64,000 nucleotides of DNA. Source: Fidelibacterota bacterium. Lineage in GTDB: Bacteria > Fidelibacterota > Marinisomatia > SCGC-AAA003-L08 > JACNLC01. Below, piece after piece: positions 41,485 to 49,351 of this stretch. The notes below the pieces were generated by a model. The model saw only the letters and a list, made by a program, of their open reading frames with translations. It was not told the DNA's origin and made no database searches. Location: the NCBI GenBank assembly GCA_013204025.1, contig JABMOW010000104.1, positions 54,801 to 118,800 of the forward strand. Direction: 5' to 3'. Every line of letters starts with the position of its first letter. Within the stretch, counting starts at the first letter, position 1. The position numbers were made by a program, and so were the translations under genes.

Positions 41485-44154
41485 CTATTTCATTAACATG
41501 ATTTTTTGTATCTGACGATAATTCTCTGATTCGAACTGAACCAGATACATACCCGTTGCGATGTCTCCAGCATTCCAGATTACCGCATGAGTACCCGCTG
41601 AGTAAACCTCGTTCACCAGTTCATCCACCAGACGCCCTGATACGTCATAGATCCGAAGTGAGATTCTGCTGTCAACCGGTACTTCGAACTGTAGTGTGGT
41701 TGAAGGATTGAATGGGTTTGGGAACGCTGAATGCAGAGCGAAATCAGTGGGAATTACTGAATCACCGAATGAGATCGCTTCTCCATTGCCATTTGAGAGG
41801 AGCAGCGTTTCAATGTTCAATTCGCCCGTGTAATTCAGGGTAATCGTGCCATTCAGAGGTTCTCCGGTCGTGAAGCCGACCATTATACCAGATACAGTTT
41901 TGACCTGCCAATCATCTGGAAATTCCAGTTCAGTCATGGTGCCAACTCCGCTTGTGTGGAGTTCAATACCGGCTAGATTTTCACCAGTAATTGTGATCCT
42001 GGAAGTTCCTATGTTCACAGTAGCAACTCCATCTGTTGCCCTGCCCACAGGACTATTCAGAATTATATTGATCAGCGAGACCACATCAAAGATATTGAAG
42101 ATACCGTCATTGTTGAGGTCCCCGAAAGCAAGCTGATCATCTGTAGGCGGAGTCTCTGGATGAAGGATGAAATTTACCATAAATAGAACGTCAATGACAT
42201 TGACTTCTGCATCCATATTCACATCGCCGGGGAGCCCTGAAGCGGCTGCGAGATCCAACTGTGCTTCAGTTGCAAAAACCGGTGGAAGATTACCAGATTG
42301 TTCTGGGATGAAGGGAATACCGTCGTTATCTGAATCTCCACCTGCTTCGCCTGTCGCCTCACCTTCAGACAACTGCATTGCATCGGCGATAGTACTGAAA
42401 TACCGGGTATAAATAGCTGGTGCTTCACCATGACCACCTACAATGGCCGCTTCTCTTAAAGCGCCGGCAACGATGGCAAAATTATATGGTGTGTAGGTTC
42501 CTATCCCGTTTCCCTCTACCGTTCTAAAAGAAAGGGCAGCAGGAACGTAGAAATTGTCTATCAAATAGCTGTAAGCGACGTCTGCAGCAGCGAGATAGTT
42601 CTCATTGCCAGTTGCTTCAAATGCAGCATATAATCCTCTGATAGCAGCGGCCTGGGATTCAACTAATTTGGCAGAAGTATCTGCACCAATTCCAAGTGTA
42701 AAGGCGTTATAATATCCGCCATTGGTATCCTGGAGATTATTCACAAGAAAATCAGCCTGAGACGTAAGGGCATCAAAAGCCATGCCTTCTAATGGCGTAC
42801 CAGAAAATTCTTCAATTACCTGCTTGAAGATAGCCAGCAGATATCCTGCGTTCACGGTGCTAATCACATCCCCGGGAGCAGGCATTCCACCTGCAAGACC
42901 AGATTCATCCACAAATGTCCCGGTTTCACCATTATAATGCAAAGCGAAAAGATTCTGCACAAGCACTTTACTGACGCCTTTCATGAGGTCAAAAGGACCC
43001 GGCGCACCCGTTTGCGTCATGTCTGCAGGAAACGGATCATTATCAAAAACAGAATGATAAGCTAAATGGGCTCCATCACTGGAGTTGTCGGGGTCCATCA
43101 TATTTTTGAAATTGACGGTTCCCCACAGTAAGGATACCTGATCAAATAACTGGCTACTTGCATCAGTAACTGTGAAAGTATCAGGTTGAGGTGGGAGCAT
43201 TGGATGAACACTGGTTTCAGTAACGGCAATTTTATGAGGAATAAATTTTATACCTGTCATGGGATCGTAAGTCATAGGGTCTATCATTCCCAATGTCGAA
43301 CCGTCATAAGCCAATTGAGTAATGATAAACTTAACTTTGTTAATTGCCTCTGCCGTGAGGACCATTCCAATAAATCCGTCTAAGCCATCTCCACCGAAGT
43401 AAACATTATTATCCGGGTCAAACTCAAATCCACCGTCGAAGTCTGGTGAAGCAAAACCATCGGGGTCAATACCGTTATCATCCGCATCATGGAAAGCGCT
43501 GAGCATGTCCTGAGCCCAGAGATATTGTTTCATCAAAGTTTGTCCCAGGGCTGCGGGATTTAGCGTTTTATCCATGAGAGATCTGTCCCAACGTAGGGTA
43601 GAAAAGTCCGCCCAAGCAAAATTATCTGCATCGATGGATTGGGGTAGATGGGGGTTACCAGAGATGAATTCGGCGAACTGCGGCCAGGGATTACCCGGAG
43701 CTGCATGATTGGTGAGCATTGAAAAGTGCATGATATTTTTCATCAACTCATCGTCTTCGTTGAATCCGTTTGACATGCCCATGGTGTACATCCCGTCAAA
43801 ATTGGGGTCCGTTTCCATAGCAGCCATCTGGCTGATAACAGGCGCCCACATCATGTGTAGTCCCATCCCAGAACGGGAAATGATAGTTCCCAACTGATAC
43901 CGGGAGTATTCATAGTTTTCTATACCCAGTGTGTAAGAAATGGAGTCCGGGAAGTCTCCAACGAAAGGATCCAGGTTATCCAAATCGTACCCAAGCGCTT
44001 CAGCAAATGGTTCTCCGCTCTCATTAATTTCATTGGCGAGGAGCATCTGGTCAGCGGTGTAGTAGGTATCTGTGTTTGTAATTTGCACTTGTGCTGCCAG
44101 CAACAGCGGCAACGTCAAGAGTGAGGTGATAAAAAGTTTATAACTTTTTTCCAT
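41485..44154 (-). CDS. secreted dockerin-like protein with C-terminal sorting domain (889 aa)
   Basis: Signal peptide; GDVNMDAEVNVIDVLFMVN and GDLNNDGIFNIFDVVSLIN; SAFPNPFNPSTTLQFEV...IQKIMLMK*. Confidence 0.85.
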   Translation of the reverse strand: MEKSYKLFITSLLTLPLLLAAQVQITNTDTYYTADQMLLANEINESGEPFAEALGYDLDNLDPFVGDFPDSISYTLGIENYEYSRYQLGTIISRSGMGLHMMWAPVISQMAAMETDPNFDGMYTMGMSNGFNEDDELMKNIMHFSMLTNHAAPGNPWPQFAEFISGNPHLPQSIDADNFAWADFSTLRWDRSLMDKTLNPAALGQTLMKQYLWAQDMLSAFHDADDNGIDPDGFASPDFDGGFEFDPDNNVYFGGDGLDGFIGMVLTAEAINKVKFIITQLAYDGSTLGMIDPMTYDPMTGIKFIPHKIAVTETSVHPMLPPQPDTFTVTDASSQLFDQVSLLWGTVNFKNMMDPDNSSDGAHLAYHSVFDNDPFPADMTQTGAPGPFDLMKGVSKVLVQNLFALHYNGETGTFVDESGLAGGMPAPGDVISTVNAGYLLAIFKQVIEEFSGTPLEGMAFDALTSQADFLVNNLQDTNGGYYNAFTLGIGADTSAKLVESQAAAIRGLYAAFEATGNENYLAAADVAYSYLIDNFYVPAALSFRTVEGNGIGTYTPYNFAIVAGALREAAIVGGHGEAPAIYTRYFSTIADAMQLSEGEATGEAGGDSDNDGIPFIPEQSGNLPPVFATEAQLDLAAASGLPGDVNMDAEVNVIDVLFMVNFILHPETPPTDDQLAFGDLNNDGIFNIFDVVSLINIILNSPVGRATDGVATVNIGTSRITITGENLAGIELHTSGVGTMTELEFPDDWQVKTVSGIMVGFTTGEPLNGTITLNYTGELNIETLLLSNGNGEAISFGDSVIPTDFALHSAFPNPFNPSTTLQFEVPVDSRISLRIYDVSGRLVDELVNEVYSAGTHAVIWNAGDIATGMYLVQFESENYRQIQKIMLMK

Positions 44155-44192
44155 TTTATTATTCCTTTATTTATTTAGTCAATTATTATAAA

Positions 44193-44205
44193 GAGGCACT
44201 GCCTC
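44193..44205 (-). promoter_or_regulatory. GAGGCACTGCCTC inverted repeat in predicted 5' UTR
   Basis: Same 13-bp architecture as 49015..49027 and 52635..52647 at the same distance from the -10 motif. Confidence 0.65.
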
Positions 44206-44216
44206 ATTTCTAACTG

Positions 44217-44247
44217 ATTAGTCGTAGGAAATGGAAAATCCTGACAA
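44217..44247 (-). promoter_or_regulatory. ECF-type promoter motif copy 1
   Basis: Reverse strand TTGTCAGGATTTTCCATTTCCTACGACTAAT. Confidence 0.75.
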
Positions 44248-44513
44248 AATTATTTACAATCTTTTATTGGAGTATTTTCTGCCCGTCACTGATCCGGGAT
44301 GTGGCAGCCCCGTTTGCAACAAGACTTAACGATATTACAGTTGCCGTTCAGCTAACGATTCCACCTGTTGGGTGTGTAGGGGACTTGATTTCGACGAGCT
44401 TTGTCAGGGAGCACTCCTAAGCAAAGACTACCCACCGGGTGCATAACAAAACGAGCCACCGGCTGGAAGCAGATGACTCGTTACACTTTATCCCAGTGAA
44501 GGAGAAGAAGTGA

Positions 44514-45506
44514 TTAACCCAGTATTAACTCGACTAATTGAATGATGTCCAGGATATCAATGACTCCGCTGTCATCTAGGTCACCAGCGCATAAGGTAGC
44601 ATAATCAGGATCTACTCCCGAGAGAATGATCTGTACAATAGTTACAATATCCAGCACATCAATCAGACCGTCGTCAGTAATTTCACCGGGTATGCAGTTT
44701 TGTGCGGAAATGAGTAATTCTTGTACCAGCAGACTCATTGCATCTCCATCGTATTCGTTATTTGCATATTGCACAATTCCCTGCTGATCGATGATGAAGT
44801 CTCTTGGAAACGGTGATATCCCACCAGGGATATAAAACTGATTATAAACCGACCAAGTGTCCTGTAACAAAGGGTACGTGAGACCATTGTCAATGCCAAA
44901 CTGTTGAATAGCGTCCACAGGTTGATTTGCAATGCCCACAACGATAAGGTCCTCTGTAGAAAATGGTTGCCAGATTGTAGCTTGAATGTCCGATAACTCC
45001 GGAGCACACACAGGTCACCAAGGTGCAAAAAATGCAATTACCACTACTTTCCCCAACTGATTGCTCAAATTGAATATACCTGAACCGTTGGCGACTATGG
45101 GAAGTGAGAAATCCGGTGGAGATTCTCCAACATTGATCCCGGTGTAATTACCAGTCAATTGAATACCCACGATCCCTTCATCAGGATCGTTAGTTTGAAA
45201 ATTATAAACGCCAGATGCATTTGGACTATTCCCGGTGTATACCACATCTAGCGAATAATTATGATATGGAACCAAGGGTTCCAGTTGGGTCTCTGCAGAA
45301 AAATCTTCGTGAGTAATATACGTCCAGTCGAATTCAAGTATATTGCTTCCGTTATTGGCAAGTTCAATAGTAATTGTATCGCTTTCTCCCTCTTCCATAA
45401 ATGGAAAATTGATTTCTCGAATACTCAGATCAATATCAGGTCCATCAACCGGTCCAAAATCAAATACCTGCAGATATCGCCATTCTGCTGAGTAAGATAA
45501 CATCAC
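44514..45506 (-). CDS. candidate selenoprotein: redoxin/TlpA-like domain with in-frame TGA (45015-45017) at the first Cys of CxxC, plus C-terminal dockerin-like repeats
   Basis: ORFs 45015..45506 and 44514..45011 share a frame and are separated only by TGA CCT; read-through FFAPW-U-PVCAPELSDIQATIW; dockerin-like DLDDSGVIDILDIIQLVELILG. Confidence 0.65.
44983..45010 (-). promoter_or_regulatory. candidate bSECIS hairpin downstream of the TGA codon
   Basis: RNA UGUGUGC-UCCG[GAGUUAU]CGGA-CAUUCA: 4-bp upper stem, bulged C, then lower stem with one mismatch; loop contains GU about 18 nt after UGA. Confidence 0.45.
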
Positions 45507-46404
45507 CGTTCGCTTCGGCAGCCATCACTCTTCCCCCGGTATTCTTAAATCCGACCTTTTCCAAGGCGGTTCCATTCCACTCCAAAACTTCCAGATCATC
45601 CCAATCAGAGACAGCGACTCGGTCATTTCCCATCAAACCAATACGGGAAGCAAACCCTGTAGTATTGTAATTTGCAATTAACTGGGGTGCAACAGGCTCA
45701 CTGATATCGAATAAATCAACTCCGGCATTACCAACCGCCACAAAAAGTCTCCCATTTTGCATCCTCACATCTTTGGCTGCTCCTGAAGTTCCAACAGTAG
45801 TTAAAAGTATGGGGTTTTCCGGATCCTGAAAATCAATTACAGAAACACCTGCTTCTCCATCTGCGACGTACGCCAGCTCTCCATTGAGAGCAGTCGCCCA
45901 TGCATTTTCGGTGGTTACCTGCGACAGGAATTCAGGCTCCTGATGATTTGTAATATCATAAAATAGTACTCCACTTGTGTGTGCTGATACCAATAGAGTT
46001 GTGCTGTTTGCCCGTATATGCTCGTATGAAAAGGGATCGGATGTACCGATGTATGTTATTATATATGGATTAGATGCGTCGGATAGACTGACAATCACCA
46101 TGCCGTCTGCCCGGCCTGACCCGTATGCAACCAAACCCTTAATCTCCCAGTTATATGCCCGGTTGTATTCAAATTCCGGAATGGATATGCTGGAGATCTG
46201 AACCGGGGAAAGTGGATCACTCACGTTAAAAATAGCGGTTCCACCCAGACCACCTGGGATCATCATGATGTTTCCAGCAATTTCCACATCAAGCAATTCA
46301 TGATTCGAAGGGTCAATGCGATTCGCCAGTGTGAGATTTTTCCCGAACATGGGTTGCATAATCATCAAAGTAAGTGATATCTGAAGTAAGTTTTTGAACC
46401 TCAT
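45460..46404 (-). CDS. LVIVD-repeat (beta-propeller-like) secreted protein; N-terminal part of the redoxin/dockerin protein, apparently split by a frameshift near 45490
   Basis: Signal peptide; repeated VYVADGEAGVSVIDFQDPENPILL-type blades; continues after a 1-nt frame change as EWRYLQVFDFG. Confidence 0.8.
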   Translation of the reverse strand: MRFKNLLQISLTLMIMQPMFGKNLTLANRIDPSNHELLDVEIAGNIMMIPGGLGGTAIFNVSDPLSPVQISSISIPEFEYNRAYNWEIKGLVAYGSGRADGMVIVSLSDASNPYIITYIGTSDPFSYEHIRANSTTLLVSAHTSGVLFYDITNHQEPEFLSQVTTENAWATALNGELAYVADGEAGVSVIDFQDPENPILLTTVGTSGAAKDVRMQNGRLFVAVGNAGVDLFDISEPVAPQLIANYNTTGFASRIGLMGNDRVAVSDWDDLEVLEWNGTALEKVGFKNTGGRVMAAEANGDVILLSRMAISAGI

Positions 46405-46630
46405 ATTTTTAACTCCTTATCTATTTCCAAAACCAGAATCAATTACCTGACCCGGTACTCTATTTCTATACGTTTTCATAATTGATCTCTTGAAACCCAT
46501 CGGTCTCGATGGCAGTTTCACAAATCTCAAAAAAAAATTCTTTAGACCAATAGATTGTGATTAACCCAGAGTTTCCAACCCTGAATGTAACCTGGGAGAG
46601 AAAGGTCTGGTAAACAACATTTCTAACAGA

Positions 46631-46659
46631 CTAGTCGTTGAAATGGGAAATCCTGACAA
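46631..46659 (-). promoter_or_regulatory. ECF-type promoter motif copy 2
   Basis: Reverse strand TTTGTCAGGATTTCCCATTTCAACGACTAG; 1-nt shorter spacer than copy 1. Confidence 0.65.
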
Positions 46660-46770
46660 AAATTATTTTTATTTTTTTAAGCGTTTTCTGCCCGTCACTG
46701 TTTTGTGATAAAACTTGACGGCAAATTGTTGCGGGAAAATGAAAAATGACCTAGAGAGTAGCTAAACGGA

Positions 46771-47835
46771 TTATTCTGGTAGTTTTTGGATGTCTCCAAA
46801 TTTCAGTGCGTCCACGGGACATATACTGATACATCCACCGCAACCAATACAGGGTTCTTCGAGACCAAATGATCCAAAAATGGGTTTACGATCCTTGTGA
46901 GCATAAGCGGCTACATCGATACCCATGGGGCATGCTCGGGTACATAACCCATAACCTTTACAATTCTCATCAGCCGACACTTTAAACCGTGAGTGTGAAA
47001 TTTTCCCGAACAGTTGCATACCTTTTGCCAAGGGACAACCATAACGGCACCAGACTCGGGTCCCCAGAAAGGGATAGGCACCTATTCCAATGGCTGAACC
47101 GAACAAGAAATCAATGAGGAGATCCTGTGTATTTTGTATACCTTCTACGAGACCGGGTGAAGTGATAATTTTTATTCCATCCAAAAAGAGTATCAATCCA
47201 AACAGCACCGCAAAGACCAGAATAATAGTGCTCAACTGCTCAATCATTTTGGCTTTTAATCCACGGGGCGTTCCATTTTGTACCCACTTTTTACCCCATG
47301 GGGTTGTACCGATGACCTCTGCCAGATTTCCGCAAGAGCAAAACCACGTACAGTACCGTTTTCCAAAAAACCAGACTACGATGGGAATGACAATGAAAAC
47401 ATAAGCTGCAATCCCCCAACTCGTAAAGGCGGGATAAACATAAACATGAGCAGTCTTCGCCGCCAGTCTTGGCGTATCGTTCCAAAAATCCACTCCCGAC
47501 AGGATCGGTGAAATAACGAATGGAATGAGAAAATACACCAGCGTCTGAACCAGAACGATGGATGAAAATTTCCAAGTTTGGTAGGAATTTAACAGCCCGG
47601 GCTTTTTTCGGTTCACACTGTACACGTTTGTCTTTTTGATCAGTATTTTCAGAGCGAAGTAGTCCACGGTGAAGGTGTATACCAGAGCATACCAAAAGGA
47701 CAGATTCTTTCCGAAAGGCATCAAGGTGGAAATATCATCTACAAACCAAAGTGGATATTTATATAACAGATAGAAAATCACTACGGTTGGAATGAACAGA
47801 CCGACAAATATCTTCTCTGATCGGGTTCGTTTCAT
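46771..47835 (-). CDS. NapH/NosR-like membrane 4Fe-4S ferredoxin-type protein
   Basis: TMs, CTWFCSCGNLAE, CRYGCPLAKG, CTRACPMGI, CIGCGGCISICPVDAL. Confidence 0.88.
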   Translation of the reverse strand: MKRTRSEKIFVGLFIPTVVIFYLLYKYPLWFVDDISTLMPFGKNLSFWYALVYTFTVDYFALKILIKKTNVYSVNRKKPGLLNSYQTWKFSSIVLVQTLVYFLIPFVISPILSGVDFWNDTPRLAAKTAHVYVYPAFTSWGIAAYVFIVIPIVVWFFGKRYCTWFCSCGNLAEVIGTTPWGKKWVQNGTPRGLKAKMIEQLSTIILVFAVLFGLILFLDGIKIITSPGLVEGIQNTQDLLIDFLFGSAIGIGAYPFLGTRVWCRYGCPLAKGMQLFGKISHSRFKVSADENCKGYGLCTRACPMGIDVAAYAHKDRKPIFGSFGLEEPCIGCGGCISICPVDALKFGDIQKLPE

Positions 47836-48548
47836 TTGTAAACTCCTTCATCTTTCGTCACAGTTCGGACTAGAAAATAATCCACATAAGCGGTGGCACT
47901 TTCGCCGGTGTTATCCGAATCTGCCATTATAGCAATTGTTGTGGTTGAGGGTGGGTCTTCGCCAAACGCCTCACGGTAATCATCCAACATATTCATAGAT
48001 TCAGTCACCCAGATGCCGAGGTTATCTTCGCCCTCCTGAAGTACGATCATCTGTGCTTTGTCCGTATAACTATTGGGGATGATTCGTTTTGATTGTGCCT
48101 TATTCGCCCAGATGTAATTCAGACTGCTGTGGGGTGGATATTCACCATAGATCAGACGAGCAGATTCATACACAACGGATTCAAAAAAACCGGATTCATC
48201 AGGGTCATATTCAAAGATGACATAAATCCGAAGAGGGTAATCATCACCGGATTTTTCAAGCGCATTACCCTTAGAAAAAGTATTTGAGACTTTCCACCGC
48301 CACTCCAACTCTGGATATTTATAAACATCGAACTGCTCTTTGTAAATCAAGCCGGATGCAGAATTGGAAGTAAAAGTTTTGAGATATGATTCTGCATCTC
48401 GGCTTTCAATGGAATACTGTGAGTGATCTTCAATTTTTGGGAAAGTCAATTCAGTCCAATTTTGAAGATTATTGAAATCTTCTCGCAGAAAGTCTCCGCA
48501 AAAAATGCCTTGAATCACAATGAGAAAAATGAGGATAGATGTTTTCAA
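47832..48548 (-). CDS. DUF3047-like exported protein
   Basis: Signal peptide; LEWRWKVSNTFSKGNALEKSGDDYPLRIYVIFEYD. Confidence 0.75.
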   Translation of the reverse strand: MKTSILIFLIVIQGIFCGDFLREDFNNLQNWTELTFPKIEDHSQYSIESRDAESYLKTFTSNSASGLIYKEQFDVYKYPELEWRWKVSNTFSKGNALEKSGDDYPLRIYVIFEYDPDESGFFESVVYESARLIYGEYPPHSSLNYIWANKAQSKRIIPNSYTDKAQMIVLQEGEDNLGIWVTESMNMLDDYREAFGEDPPSTTTIAIMADSDNTGESATAYVDYFLVRTVTKDEGVYK

Positions 48549-48973
48549 TCGTGCAATTTAACGGTAAATACTACAACAATTCCAAAAACAATATGTCCGA
48601 TGATACTGCCAATCATCATCAGTGTCATATTACCTGCAGGAGCAGACATGCCTCCGAACATGGCACCCATGATCGGCATGGCGATCTGTGCCATGATAAA
48701 TGCAAACACTCCGAAAATGACGCCTTTGGCTAATTTATTAGTTACTTTTTTGAGTGCAGGGTTCACCAGAATCACATATGAGAATGCAAAAATGGTTCCG
48801 ATCATGAAATGCAGTATCCACCCAACAAATAGGGGAACGCCCATCATCATGGATAGCATCGCTGCCGGATTCATTTTAGGTAACCCTATGTAGGGAGCTA
48901 CGAACATGACCATGGTCATGACTAATGTGGCAATGATACCACCTTTTATTGCTTGTAGAATTTTGTTATTCAT
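48545..48973 (-). CDS. DUF6789-like four-TM membrane protein
   Basis: 142 aa, hydrophobic; GWILHFMIGTIFAFSYVILVNPAL; ATGA overlap with next gene. Confidence 0.7.
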   Translation of the reverse strand: MNNKILQAIKGGIIATLVMTMVMFVAPYIGLPKMNPAAMLSMMMGVPLFVGWILHFMIGTIFAFSYVILVNPALKKVTNKLAKGVIFGVFAFIMAQIAMPIMGAMFGGMSAPAGNMTLMMIGSIIGHIVFGIVVVFTVKLHD

Positions 48974-49014
48974 TTCCAGTCCTTTTTAAATTATTTAATC
49001 AATTATTTTAGTTT

Positions 49015-49027
49015 GAGGAACGTCCTC
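49015..49027 (-). promoter_or_regulatory. GAGGAACGTCCTC inverted repeat in predicted 5' UTR
   Basis: Shared position and architecture with two other copies. Confidence 0.65.
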
Positions 49028-49037
49028 TTTCTGTTTG

Positions 49038-49068
49038 ATTAGTCGTTGGAAATGGAAAACCCTGACAA
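49038..49068 (-). promoter_or_regulatory. ECF-type promoter motif copy 3
   Basis: Reverse strand TTGTCAGGGTTTTCCATTTCCAACGACTAAT. Confidence 0.75.
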
Positions 49069-49192
49069 GATTATTTTCATATTATTTTGAATTGGGATGG
49101 ATATGGCGAAAATTATTATTGAAATCAAAGAGAGAACACTGACCCCGTGTCAATTTTAAAAATAATGCGTTGTTCAAAAGTTGACACACGGA

Positions 49193-49345
49193 TCATCTGC
49201 ACATCACTACTCCGCTTTTTTTGAATTCAGGTGACTGTTTTAATCCAAAATCAGGATAGACAGACCGTGACAATTCCAGATCGACGATACATAATTCGGT
49301 TTTACCGTCAGTTTCAAAGAGTTCTATTTTTAAGGCAAGTGGGAT
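49193..49345 (-). pseudogene. 3' remnant of an NAD(P)H-hydrate epimerase (YjeF_N) gene
   Basis: Reverse strand encodes ALKIELFETDGKTELCIVDLELSRSVYPDFGLKQSPEFKKSGVVMCR*, homologous to the C-terminus of 52792..53481 (KKTELYIADLGLPHQVYTDFGLNPFEDFHMCGLVKSV*). Confidence 0.85.
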
Positions 49346-49351
49346 TATATC

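Noticed and set aside
44390-44430. tmRNA-like 5' end (ggggacttgatttcgacgag)
   Set aside because: Spacing between GGGG and TTCGAC is wrong, and no matching 3' tRNA-like half, CCA end or tag ORF was found nearby.
44405-44437. Plus-strand ECF-like match TTGTCAGG...GACTA
   Set aside because: Poor -10 match and no plus-strand gene downstream; probably chance or part of a hairpin.
45015-45017. Global TGA codon reassignment
   Set aside because: Other intact genes in the window end with TGA (for example the SDR at 4705 and DUF2231 at 5136 with ATGA overlaps), so TGA is normally a stop.
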